From Treponema_C sp050937815 (GTDB lineage Bacteria > Spirochaetota > Spirochaetia > Treponematales > Treponemataceae): a DNA stretch of 64,000 nucleotides. The notes under the pieces were generated by a model, which did not search any database, had not been told where the DNA came from, and saw only the letters and a program-made list of their open reading frames with translations. Within the stretch, counting starts at the first letter, position 1, and each line of letters starts with the position of its first letter. A program made the position numbers and the translations under genes. This document shows, piece by piece, positions 8,829 to 17,440 of this stretch. Where the stretch lies: positions 25,002-89,001 of the forward strand of contig NZ_JACDIJ010000010.1 in assembly GCF_050937815.1 (NCBI RefSeq), given 5' to 3'.

Positions 8829-9713
8829 ATGAAACAAAATAAATTACAAAAAGTTATACCCTATATACTTATTGCGCCGGCAATAACGATGATAGTGGTA
8901 TTTATGCTATATCCGATGGTCAAAAATGTATTTCTCAGCTTTTTTGATTATAATTTGAGTTCTTTGGAACGCCCCTTTGTCGGATTAAAAAATTATATTG
9001 AAATGTTCCATGAGAAACGTTTGTGGAATGCCGTCGGACGCACGGGAATTTGGACTGCCGTTAACTTATTTTTTGCAATCTTTATAGGAGTAGGTTCGGC
9101 ATTTCTTATGTTTTCGGATTTTAAAGGCAGCGCTCTTTTAAAATCCTTTATTTTAATACCATGGATTCTTCCTTCAGTCGTTACCGGCTATATTTGGTCA
9201 CTCATGCTTAACGAAGATGCGGGAATAATAACCTGGTCTTTAAAAGCGCTGGGCATTGTAAGCTCGAATTTTTCTTTTTTCAGTACCGGGCCGCTTTCGA
9301 TGGCCGGTGCGATTATGGCGAATATTTGGCGGGCTTTCCCCTTTTTTACATTGATGATTTATGCAAAATTGTGCACAATCCCCAACGACCAAATGGATGC
9401 GGCGCATCTTGAAGGTGCACAGGGCTTGGTGCTGTTTCGTTACGTACTGTTTCCTTTTATTCAGGATATTTTACTTGCCTGTATTTTTTTATGCTTTATT
9501 TGGACATTCAATGCTTATGATATTATGAAAGTTATGACCAACGGAGGGCCGGCGGAATTAACTACAACCATGTCTTTGTTAATTCAAAGAGAAGCGTTTT
9601 TTTATTTTTCTTTGAGTAATGCGGCAACAATGAGCGTATATATGTTTTGTATAATGCTCTGTGTTATCGGTTTTGCAAATGTATTAAAAAAGATTTTTGG
9701 AGATAAAAAATGA
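8829..9713 (+). CDS. Sugar ABC transporter permease, MalF/UgpA type
   Basis: The 294-residue protein has six transmembrane helices, starting with YILIAPAITMIVVFMLYPMV. Its cytoplasmic EAA loop reads AAHLEGAQGLVLFRYVLFPFI near residues 195-215, which docks to an ATPase. It forms a heterodimeric inner-membrane channel with the next gene product. Its stop overlaps the next start by four bases (ATGA), indicating translational coupling. Confidence 0.92.
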   Translation: MKQNKLQKVIPYILIAPAITMIVVFMLYPMVKNVFLSFFDYNLSSLERPFVGLKNYIEMFHEKRLWNAVGRTGIWTAVNLFFAIFIGVGSAFLMFSDFKGSALLKSFILIPWILPSVVTGYIWSLMLNEDAGIITWSLKALGIVSSNFSFFSTGPLSMAGAIMANIWRAFPFFTLMIYAKLCTIPNDQMDAAHLEGAQGLVLFRYVLFPFIQDILLACIFLCFIWTFNAYDIMKVMTNGGPAELTTTMSLLIQREAFFYFSLSNAATMSVYMFCIMLCVIGFANVLKKIFGDKK

Positions 9714-10549
9714 AGCATGTTAAACGGCGTTCGGAACTTTCAAATATGCTTATTTATATGTTGGCCGCTATTGTCTTTATAATCGTATTGTTTCCTTTTT
9801 ATTGGATTTTAGTAACTTCTTTTAAAGAAACGCTTGCGATTTACGAATTACCGCCGCGATTGTTTCCGAAATATTTTGATTTCGATAATTATATTCGCTC
9901 TTTTACTCAGTATAATGTCAACAGTTATTTTCTTAACAGTTTACGGGTAACCTTGGCAACAGTAGTGTTTACCACACTTTTTGCAAGTTCGGCCGCCTTT
10001 GCCTTAACCCGTTTGGAATTTAAAGGTAATGCTTTAATACGCAGGTTTTTAGGGACAACCCAAATGTTTCCGGTTGTAGTATTGTTGGTTCCTCTTTTTA
10101 TGCTTTGTAATAAATTTCATCTGTACAATACGCTTCCGTCACTCGTTATTCCCTATGTCGCTTTGCAGCTGCCCGTTTCAATCATTTTGCAATCGAGTTA
10201 TTACCGTGATGTTCCGAAAGCGCTTGAAGATGCCGCAACTTTAGACGGCTGCAATACATTCCAAGTTTTATGGCATGTTTTTTTCCCTTTGGTCACTCCC
10301 GGTGTTGTTGCGACAAGCGTGTATACCTTTATTCAAGTATGGCAGGAATTTTTAATAGCGTCATCTTTTATAACAAGCCGATCGCGCTTTACCTTAACGG
10401 TAGGACTTACGACATTTCGCGGCGATGAAATGACCGATTGGGGAGCTCTTATGGCAACCAGTGTTATTATTGCCGTTCCCGCATTGATTTTATTTAATTT
10501 AGCGCAGGACTTTTTTATTAATAAAATTGCAGGAAGTGTAAAAGAATGA
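9710..10549 (+). CDS. Sugar ABC transporter permease, MalG/UgpE type
   Basis: The 279-residue protein has six helices. Its EAA motif EDAATLDGCNTFQVLWHVFFPL lies near residues 170-190 with the final PLVTPG typical of MalG-like subunits. It pairs with the 8829-9713 product. No ATPase gene is present in this operon, so a shared MsmX/UgpC-type ATPase encoded elsewhere is inferred. It overlaps the regulator gene by four bases. Confidence 0.92.
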   Translation: MKHVKRRSELSNMLIYMLAAIVFIIVLFPFYWILVTSFKETLAIYELPPRLFPKYFDFDNYIRSFTQYNVNSYFLNSLRVTLATVVFTTLFASSAAFALTRLEFKGNALIRRFLGTTQMFPVVVLLVPLFMLCNKFHLYNTLPSLVIPYVALQLPVSIILQSSYYRDVPKALEDAATLDGCNTFQVLWHVFFPLVTPGVVATSVYTFIQVWQEFLIASSFITSRSRFTLTVGLTTFRGDEMTDWGALMATSVIIAVPALILFNLAQDFFINKIAGSVKE

Positions 10550-11484
10550 TTTCGGACGATAAGCTTCTTGAGGTTGCCATAGACTATTATATCCGCCATA
10601 AAACGCAAAATACAATAGCGCAAGCATACGGTGTTTCTCATGTACAAATCGGTAACTATCTTAAAGAAGCTCAGCGCCGAGGTATTGTAACCATCTCCGT
10701 TAATTTGCCGGTTAATAAAAATGAAACGGACAGTTTGAACGGCTTATTTAAAAATATCTTCGGTATAAAACAGCTGGTGCTGGTGCAAGGAAGTAATAAT
10801 TCCGATAAGTCTTTGAAGTGGGTTGTAAAAAAAGCCGCTTCGCACATTTTAGAAACTTTTCCGAATAATATTTCCCATATAGGCATCGGCTGGGGCAAAA
10901 CAATGTATGATTTGAGTTTGCTCAAAAACGAAGGCGGTAAAAAAAGCAATTGGATATATTATCCGGTATGTTTGCTGCCTGAAAAAGGCGAAAATCCTTA
11001 TTTTGATACGGTGCGGCTTGTGGAAAACCTTGCTGCACATTGGGGAGGAAAAACCGATAAAGCTTTTATAGACAAATTGCTTATAAACCAAAAATTGGCG
11101 CTGCACGATAATTGCGACTCGCACGATACGGAGGAATGGCACAGATTGCATGTTCTTATTTGCGGCCTCGGTTGTGCAACCAGCCGTTTTCCTTCACAGC
11201 GGGCGGAAATGTTTTCGGATTCCGTATTCAAAAAGATTAATACAAAAAATCTTGTCGGAGATATTTTACACAACTTTTATGATATTGACGGCAATCTGTA
11301 CGGTGTCAGCAGCGGAGAAATTCTTATTCCCAAGGAAACCATAGAACAAATACCTTGGGTTATTGCGGTTGCCTGCGGTTTTCCTAAGGTTGAAAGTATT
11401 ATCGGTGCATTGCGCACGGGATTAGTGCATACATTGGTAACGGATGTTCAAACGGCTCATAATGTTATTGATTATTTAAAATAG
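10546..11484 (+). CDS. SorC/DeoR-family sugar-binding transcriptional regulator
   Basis: The 312-residue protein begins with a helix-turn-helix, TIAQAYGVSHVQIGNYLKEAQRRGIV, at about residues 24-50. A C-terminal sugar-phosphate-binding domain of the SorC type follows, containing GIGWGKTMYDL and VGDILHNFYDIDGN. Such proteins are tetrameric repressors or activators released by a phosphorylated sugar. Being inside the operon it probably controls, it likely binds the dyad at 7439-7485. The inducer is presumably the sugar phosphate made by the neighbouring PfkB kinases. Confidence 0.88.
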   Translation: MISDDKLLEVAIDYYIRHKTQNTIAQAYGVSHVQIGNYLKEAQRRGIVTISVNLPVNKNETDSLNGLFKNIFGIKQLVLVQGSNNSDKSLKWVVKKAASHILETFPNNISHIGIGWGKTMYDLSLLKNEGGKKSNWIYYPVCLLPEKGENPYFDTVRLVENLAAHWGGKTDKAFIDKLLINQKLALHDNCDSHDTEEWHRLHVLICGLGCATSRFPSQRAEMFSDSVFKKINTKNLVGDILHNFYDIDGNLYGVSSGEILIPKETIEQIPWVIAVACGFPKVESIIGALRTGLVHTLVTDVQTAHNVIDYLK

Positions 11485-11492
11485 GATTAATT

Positions 11493-12431
11493 ATGATTGG
11501 TACTTTAACCTTAAACCCGTGTATTGATGTTACACTCGAAATCAATAAATTTACATACGGCGGTATGAACCGTGTTATTACGGAGCGCAAAGATGTTTCC
11601 GGCAAAGGGATAAACGTATCGGCAGCCTTATTGCAAAACGGCATAGATACTAAAACATGCGGCTTTATATATGCGGATGACAAAGAGTTTTTCCTTAAAG
11701 CGCTGAAGGATAGGGGTATTACCTATGAAGGTATAGAAGTGCCGGGAACCGTCAGGGAAAACATCAAAATATGGGATACCGACAGCAATATAACTACCGA
11801 AGTAAATCAATCGGGTAAATTTGTTGCCGAAACGTATCAAAAACAATTTTTGACGTTTTTTTCCGATTTTATCGACAATTTATCGCTTACGGTTTTATCC
11901 GGCAGTTTGCCGAAAGGGGTGGATACGGGTTTTTATAAAATACTTATTGAGCAAGCTCATAAAAAAAATATTCCCTGCATCCTTGATGCCGAAGGTGAAT
12001 GTTTACTTAAAGGATTGCAGGCACACCCCTTGCTTATCAAACCCAATAAATATGAATTTATGACAGCCTTTTCCCCTTCGGACGACTCTGAAAAAAGTAT
12101 TATACAAAAATCTCACGAATTGATACATTCCGGATACGTACAATATATCTGCATTACACTCGGTAAAGACGGTGCGATGCTTGTCGATAAAGAAAGCGCC
12201 TTTGTATGCCGCTCCTTGGACATTCCCCTTCGATGTACACAAGGAGCCGGCGATTCCGTTGTTGCCGGCATTTGTGCTGCATATAAAAAAAATGCACACA
12301 CATCTGAAATGTTGCGTTTAGGTTGTGCGATGGCTCATGCTACCCTGATTCGTGAGGGCACCCAAATGTGTCTTCCCGAAGACTGTCGTTCTTTTTACGA
12401 CAAGCTTACAGTAGAGGAAGTAAAAAAATGA
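11493..12431 (+). CDS. PfkB-family hexose-phosphate kinase (1-phosphofructokinase/tagatose-6-phosphate kinase type)
   Basis: The 312-residue protein starts TLTLNPCIDVTLEI, as FruK/LacC enzymes do, and has the first PfkB signature as SGKGINVSAAL near residues 36-46. The second signature, CTQGAGDSVVAG near 248-259, contains the catalytic base Asp. It should phosphorylate a ketohexose phosphate at C1 or C6 to a bisphosphate for the aldolase encoded at 13049. It overlaps the next gene by four bases. The precise sugar is not determined. Confidence 0.85.
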   Translation: MIGTLTLNPCIDVTLEINKFTYGGMNRVITERKDVSGKGINVSAALLQNGIDTKTCGFIYADDKEFFLKALKDRGITYEGIEVPGTVRENIKIWDTDSNITTEVNQSGKFVAETYQKQFLTFFSDFIDNLSLTVLSGSLPKGVDTGFYKILIEQAHKKNIPCILDAEGECLLKGLQAHPLLIKPNKYEFMTAFSPSDDSEKSIIQKSHELIHSGYVQYICITLGKDGAMLVDKESAFVCRSLDIPLRCTQGAGDSVVAGICAAYKKNAHTSEMLRLGCAMAHATLIREGTQMCLPEDCRSFYDKLTVEEVKK

Positions 12432-12997
12432 AGCCTTTGATGATTATATTGGCGGGTAAAGCGGGAACCGGTAAAACGACTCTTGCACGAGCCTTATCCA
12501 AACAACTGCATTTTCCTTATTTTGATTATGATACCTTGATTCAGCCGTTTTTAAAGACCATTGAAGAAAAATACGGCATAGGAAGCGAGGGTAGAAATCA
12601 TTTTTATCAAACGTGGCGTTCGGCAAGTTACAAAACACTGTGGAACGCTGTTTTTGAAAATATCGACTTGGGATGTAATGTCGTATTATCGGCCCCTCTT
12701 TCGAAAGAAATACTTAACGCTTCTTTTCCCGAAGAATTAGGCAAAAAAACAAAGAACGCTTTTAGATTATTGCTTTGTTATATGGCTCCGCCTGCGGATA
12801 TTCACTATGACAGAATTTTAAAACGCTCTTCCGAAAGAGATTCGGATCTGATGCAAGACAAAACATTGTTTGCGACACAGTATCGGGCCGAAAAACCGCT
12901 GTGGAATGAAGAACTTGTTTTGTATCTTGATGTAGGCGACATGAATACCAATATGCAAAGAATATTACAAAAGATACGCGATATGGAGCAAGCTTAA
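12428..12997 (+). CDS. Small P-loop kinase-like protein
   Basis: The 189-residue protein has Walker A GKAGTGKT near residues 9-16 followed by LARAL, and a conserved-looking YFDYDTLIQ at about 33-41. It resembles AAA_33/shikimate kinase-like small-molecule kinases. The start at 12428 is chosen because ATG overlaps the preceding stop (ATGA); a longer frame starting at 12368 lies inside the PfkB gene. Its place among sugar kinases suggests it phosphorylates the imported sugar or derivative, but no substrate motif is recognised. Confidence 0.75.
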   Translation: MKPLMIILAGKAGTGKTTLARALSKQLHFPYFDYDTLIQPFLKTIEEKYGIGSEGRNHFYQTWRSASYKTLWNAVFENIDLGCNVVLSAPLSKEILNASFPEELGKKTKNAFRLLLCYMAPPADIHYDRILKRSSERDSDLMQDKTLFATQYRAEKPLWNEELVLYLDVGDMNTNMQRILQKIRDMEQA

Positions 12998-13048
12998 AAA
13001 AATAAACGGTAAAATAAATTTATACACTAATGTATTGGAGGTACAACT

Positions 13049-13906
13049 ATGGCATTGGTAACAATGAAGTATGAAATGAGTAAAGCTGAAAAAGGACGGT
13101 ATGCGGTACCGGCATTTAACTTTTTCACTTTAGATAATCTGATCGGTATTGCACAGGGGGCGGCGAATAAAAAAAGCCCCGTCATTGCAATGGCTTCGGT
13201 CGGCGCAATGAAAATTATGGGCGAACATACGACCGTACGCATGTGCGAAGGTGTTGCATCGGATTTCGGCATCGATATGATTCTGCACCTTGACCATTGT
13301 ACCGACTACGATATGATTTGCAGAGCCGTTGACAACGGTTTTACTTCCGTAATGATTGATGCTTCAAAGCTTAGCTACGAAGAAAATGTCGAACTGACGG
13401 CACGTGTGGTTGAATACGCTTCAAAATACGGAGTATCCGTAGAGGCCGAACTCGGTCATGTCGGCGGAAAAGAAGACGACATTGTCGTTTCGGAACGCGA
13501 AGCGCTTTTTACCGTTCCTGAAGACGCGCTGCGTTTTGTAAACGATACCGGAGTAGATGCGCTTGCCGTTGCCGTCGGTACGGTTCACGGTTTTTATAAA
13601 AGCGAACCCAAACTCGATTTTCCCCGTATAGAAAAAATACATGAATTATTGCCCCATATGCCGCTTGTTCTTCACGGCGGTACGGGCGTTCCCGACGACG
13701 ATTTTCGTAAAGCGATTGCCGGCGGGGTAAGAAAAATAAACATAGGAACCGAATTGAAGGTTCACGGGGTTTTTGATGTTTCAAAACAAGGGTATGCCCA
13801 ACCCGGAGATGATCCGCGCTCCGTTTCCAAACTTGTTATCGCTAAATGTGCTTCAATTGTTGAAGAAAAAATCGATGTAATGGGCAGCGCAAACAAAGCC
13901 GGCTAA
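13049..13906 (+). CDS. Class II ketose-bisphosphate aldolase (Fba/GatY/KbaY type)
   Basis: The 285-residue enzyme has the Zn2+-binding and catalytic motif LHLDHCTDYD at about residues 76-85, AELGHVGGKEDD near 133-144, and LHGGTGVPDDDFRKAI near 207-222 with the phosphate-binding glycines. It cleaves a ketohexose 1,6-bisphosphate to dihydroxyacetone phosphate and glyceraldehyde 3-phosphate. The length is that of the short FbaA/GatY class. A clear TTGGAGG ribosome site precedes the ATG. The flanking PfkB kinases make the bisphosphate, so the operon gives a complete entry route into glycolysis. Tagatose and fructose bisphosphate cannot be told apart by eye. Confidence 0.9.
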   Translation: MALVTMKYEMSKAEKGRYAVPAFNFFTLDNLIGIAQGAANKKSPVIAMASVGAMKIMGEHTTVRMCEGVASDFGIDMILHLDHCTDYDMICRAVDNGFTSVMIDASKLSYEENVELTARVVEYASKYGVSVEAELGHVGGKEDDIVVSEREALFTVPEDALRFVNDTGVDALAVAVGTVHGFYKSEPKLDFPRIEKIHELLPHMPLVLHGGTGVPDDDFRKAIAGGVRKINIGTELKVHGVFDVSKQGYAQPGDDPRSVSKLVIAKCASIVEEKIDVMGSANKAG

Positions 13907-13913
13907 ACCCGAA

Positions 13914-13958
13914 AACCTTTGATTATAGGCTTGTAAGTAAAGCTTGTAATCAAAGGTT
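13914..13958 (+). other. Hairpin between aldolase and second PfkB gene
   Basis: AACCTTTGATTA and TAATCAAAGGTT form a perfect 12-bp stem around a 21-base loop. The 3' side runs into AAAATACGG, not T residues, so it is probably a processing or stability element. Confidence 0.5.
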
Positions 13959-13984
13959 AAAATACGGCCAGTAACGGATAGTAT

Positions 13985-14917
13985 ATGAAACATGCAAAAT
14001 CGATTTTAACGGTTTGTCTTAACCCGACATTTGAAAAAACACTGGTGTTCGATTCTTTTTATGAAAATGAAGTAAATCGTACGGCCGACTATTTTCTTTT
14101 GCCGGCAGGAAAAGGTATAAACGTCGCCCGCGAAATAAAGCGGCACGGTTTTGAAGCTGCCGCATTTACCCATTTGGGAGGAAGCCGGACCGATGAATTT
14201 TTGCAATTATGCGGACAAGAATCGATAAAACTCGAATATTTTATTGTTGACAGCCCTATCCGTTCTTGTATCAATATTATACATAATCGAAAAAGAACAA
14301 GTACAAAGCTGGTTGAAGAGTCCTTGCCTGTTGATATTCATGCAAGTAAACAAGCTTTTGACTTATATATTTCATTACTTAATAAATTCGACGCCGTTGT
14401 GATAACCGGAACAAAAACAGCCGGTTATGCGGATGATTTGTACCCGAAAATGGTTAAAGAAGCGAAAAATGCGGGAAAATTGGTAGTTTTAGACATTTGC
14501 GGTACAGATCTTATCGATTCTCTTCCATTTAAACCCGATATTATAAAACCCAATTTGTCGGAATTTATGTTTACGTTTGAAAACGGCTGTCGTGTTTTGG
14601 AAAATCAGGATACCGAAGGTTTACGGGATAAAGTATGCGCTCTTACCGAAAACCTGTATGCACGTTACGGAACAAAAAGCATAATAAGCAGAGGGAAATT
14701 TCCGCTGTGGGTATATGACGGACATTCCTTTTATGAAATGCCGAATATAGATGTTCCCGTTGTCAACACAATCGGCTGCGGAGATGCATTGACCGCAGGT
14801 CTTACGCTCAGTTTACTTGATGAAGGCGACCTGAAAAAAGCGGTTATTTTCGGAATGGATTGTGCCGCGCAAAATGCACAAAAACTGTATCACGGACTGA
14901 AAAAAGACAAATCCTAA
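13985..14917 (+). CDS. Second PfkB-family kinase (1-phosphofructokinase-like)
   Basis: The 310-residue protein starts with TVCLNPTFEKTL and carries AGKGINVAREIKRHG near residues 40-54. The C-terminal PfkB signature NTIGCGDALTAG near residue 260 contains the catalytic Asp. It differs clearly from the kinase at 11493, so the operon encodes two non-identical PfkB enzymes, perhaps for two sugars or two steps. No clear ribosome site stands before the ATG. It is the last gene before the flagellar operon. Confidence 0.82.
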   Translation: MKHAKSILTVCLNPTFEKTLVFDSFYENEVNRTADYFLLPAGKGINVAREIKRHGFEAAAFTHLGGSRTDEFLQLCGQESIKLEYFIVDSPIRSCINIIHNRKRTSTKLVEESLPVDIHASKQAFDLYISLLNKFDAVVITGTKTAGYADDLYPKMVKEAKNAGKLVVLDICGTDLIDSLPFKPDIIKPNLSEFMFTFENGCRVLENQDTEGLRDKVCALTENLYARYGTKSIISRGKFPLWVYDGHSFYEMPNIDVPVVNTIGCGDALTAGLTLSLLDEGDLKKAVIFGMDCAAQNAQKLYHGLKKDKS

Positions 14918-14950
14918 AGCTTCGAATTCATCAAAATTCAATTTTAACGC

Positions 14951-14977
14951 TAATCCTTTTTTTTCTAACGCCGATAT
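14951..14977 (+). promoter_or_regulatory. Sigma-28-like promoter of the flgN-flgK-flgL-fliW-csrA operon
   Basis: TAAT (14951-14954), 15 bases, then GCCGATAT (14970-14977). This matches the motility sigma factor consensus TAAA-N15-GCCGATAA at 10 of 12 positions and lies 20 bases upstream of the flgN ATG. Confidence 0.7.
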
Positions 14978-14997
14978 TTAAATGAGGTGTAGTCCCT

Positions 14998-15492
14998 ATG
15001 AAAGAAGAAGCGCAAAGTATGACACAACGTTTATACCAAACCTTGCTTAATCAAAATGAAGTGCTTGCAGATATTATTTCACAGCAGCAAATATTGCATG
15101 CCGGTGTAATGGCCAAAAATTGGGAACAGGTTGAACGGGCGGTGAGCACCGTTAATATGCTTTCCGAACGTTTTTCCGCTTTGGAAAACGACCGCACGGC
15201 TGTTTTTGCGCTGTTATGCCCCAAAGATCCGGATGATATTTATGCGGTAACCCGCGCGGTGTCTTCGGTTTTTAAACGTCCTATTATGGAAGTATTCCAT
15301 CAAGTACGCCAAAAATTGGCGGTTTCAAAAATAGAAAATGATGTTTTAAACGAATACATACGAATTACGCAGGGTTTTTTACAAGGCGTTTTTGAAACGG
15401 TATTACCGCAACGCAGAAATACCCTGTACTCGCCGGCGGGAACGGTTGTAAAGACACAGCCCGAATCGGTGGTTGTAAATACCGTAATTTAA
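14998..15492 (+). CDS. flgN: FlgN-like flagellar chaperone
   Basis: The 164-residue, largely helical protein begins with a coiled-coil-like N-terminal half. It sits directly upstream of flgK and flgL (16-base gap to flgK). FlgN is the export chaperone of the hook-filament junction proteins FlgK and FlgL. The assignment rests mostly on size, helical content and this very conserved gene order. A GAGGTG ribosome site precedes the ATG. Confidence 0.75.
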   Translation: MKEEAQSMTQRLYQTLLNQNEVLADIISQQQILHAGVMAKNWEQVERAVSTVNMLSERFSALENDRTAVFALLCPKDPDDIYAVTRAVSSVFKRPIMEVFHQVRQKLAVSKIENDVLNEYIRITQGFLQGVFETVLPQRRNTLYSPAGTVVKTQPESVVVNTVI

Positions 15493-15508
15493 CAAAAGGA
15501 GTTATTGT

Positions 15509-17428
15509 ATGGCTTCAAGTTTTGCAGGTATAGAAATCGGTAAACGCAGTCTAATGGCACAAAACCAGTCCATCATGACTGCCGGACATAATATTTCCAA
15601 TGCGGATAACGAAGGTTATTCCCGTCAAAGAGTTAATTTACGCGCTTTTGATCCCTTGTATCGACCGGATTTAACTCGTGAAGAACGGCCGGGACAAGTA
15701 GGTCAGGGTATTGACGTTCAAAGTATAACCCGCATACGGGATGAGCTTTTAGATATCCGCATAACCGCACAGGCAAATCTGGAATCGTATTGGGAAACGC
15801 GCGATAAGTATTACAGTATGCTTGAAAAACTGTATAACGAACCGGCCGATATTTCAATCCGTACTACAATGGATAAATTTTGGGAAGCATGGCAGGAACT
15901 TTCAATATATCCGGAATCCGCTGCGGCACGCCAAGCTGTCGTAAGCAGGGGAGAGTCGCTGGTAAACTCCGTCCGCCAACGTTTTATCGGCTTACAGGGT
16001 GTCGGAACTATGTTAAACGGCGATATTGAAGCAACCGTCAGGCAAGTAAACGATTATGCGTTGCAAATTGCCGAACTGAATAAAGAAATAATCCGTTCGG
16101 AAGCTATGGGCGACAACCCGAACGATTTATATGACCGCCGCGATTTAATGGTGGAAAAACTGTCCAAGCTTATAAACATTACTACCGACCGCCGCGACCC
16201 CGATGAATTTATGGTACATATCGACGGTCATATTTTAGTACAAGGCGGTAAAGCCCGCGGCTATGAAGTTGTACCGCTTACGGATAATAACGGATATACA
16301 AAAGTTGTATGGGCAGATACGCAAAACGACGCTTTTTTTGCCGGGGGCAGTTTGGGGGCGCTTATTGAATTGCGTGATGTCGATATCCGTACTGAAATAC
16401 AAAACTTAAATACGGTAGCCATGAATTTTACGGATCTTGTAAATGATATTCACCGTAATTCCGTCGGAGCAAATAACGTTACCGGCCTTGATTTTTTTGT
16501 AGAAGAGCCTTTTGTTGCGAATGTACTGGGTAATTATGACCGCGACGGTGACGGCATTGAAGATTCGACTTATTTATTTCGTATCAGCGGTTCAAACGAA
16601 CTGCATCCCCAAGAACAAACGGGACTTGCCGGCGTTATTACCCTGTCGGGCACTTCGGGAAATGTCGAAATTCCTTATTATGCTACAGATACCGTCGAAA
16701 CGCTTATAAACCGCATAAACGATTCAAACGGTGAAGTAAAGGCCTACCTTGACCGGACAAACCGCCTTGTTTTAAAGGCAACGACGGCATCTTCGCCCGA
16801 TAATCCGGATTTTGTTATCCGTCATATAGAAGATTCGGGCTTTTTTTTAACCGGTTATGCAGGTCTTTTAGCCGGCAGCGGACCTGAAAACGCATACGAT
16901 TTTAACCAAGCCGATGCGGTGAATTTTCTTGCCGCCGCAGTACGTGAAGGTTCTGCGGATATCGGCGTAAATGCCGTCAACACGGCCCGCTATGCGGTAG
17001 CACCCGTTTTAAATCCGTCAGGTTATATGCATGTCAACAAGGCGGTAAAAAACGATATCTTGTCGGTCGCCGCGGGAAAGCCGGGACATAACGGAGTTGT
17101 AGAAGCGGGCGACGGTTCTTCTGCTGTGGAAATCGCGGCTTTGCGGAACAATCCGGTTATGATCGGCCGTTCGCGTACCTTTGACGATTATTTTGCCGAA
17201 AGCGTTACCGATGTAGGCTTAAAAGGCGAACAAGCGCAAACAAATTTGTTGAGTCAAAATAAAATTATGGCGGATTTACGCGATTTACGCGATTCGATTT
17301 CCGGCGTCAATATCGATGAAGAATTGGCCGATATAATTAAATTCCAGCACGGCTACAATGCAGCCGCAAAATTCGTCAGTGTTGTGGATGAACTTTTGGA
17401 TACGGTTATAAACCGTTTAGGTGTTTAA
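15509..17428 (+). CDS. flgK: Flagellar hook-associated protein 1
   Basis: The 639-residue protein has the N-terminal rod/hook signature SLMAQNQSIMTAGHNISNADNEGYSRQRV and the C-terminal helix FQHGYNAAAKFVSVVDELLDTVIN. It forms the first junction layer between hook and filament, in spirochetes within the periplasm. There is an AAGGAG ribosome site and 12 bases to flgL. The central region is longer than in enteric FlgK and low in recognisable motifs. Confidence 0.95.
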   Translation: MASSFAGIEIGKRSLMAQNQSIMTAGHNISNADNEGYSRQRVNLRAFDPLYRPDLTREERPGQVGQGIDVQSITRIRDELLDIRITAQANLESYWETRDKYYSMLEKLYNEPADISIRTTMDKFWEAWQELSIYPESAAARQAVVSRGESLVNSVRQRFIGLQGVGTMLNGDIEATVRQVNDYALQIAELNKEIIRSEAMGDNPNDLYDRRDLMVEKLSKLINITTDRRDPDEFMVHIDGHILVQGGKARGYEVVPLTDNNGYTKVVWADTQNDAFFAGGSLGALIELRDVDIRTEIQNLNTVAMNFTDLVNDIHRNSVGANNVTGLDFFVEEPFVANVLGNYDRDGDGIEDSTYLFRISGSNELHPQEQTGLAGVITLSGTSGNVEIPYYATDTVETLINRINDSNGEVKAYLDRTNRLVLKATTASSPDNPDFVIRHIEDSGFFLTGYAGLLAGSGPENAYDFNQADAVNFLAAAVREGSADIGVNAVNTARYAVAPVLNPSGYMHVNKAVKNDILSVAAGKPGHNGVVEAGDGSSAVEIAALRNNPVMIGRSRTFDDYFAESVTDVGLKGEQAQTNLLSQNKIMADLRDLRDSISGVNIDEELADIIKFQHGYNAAAKFVSVVDELLDTVINRLGV

Positions 17429-17440
17429 TAGGAGCAAAAG

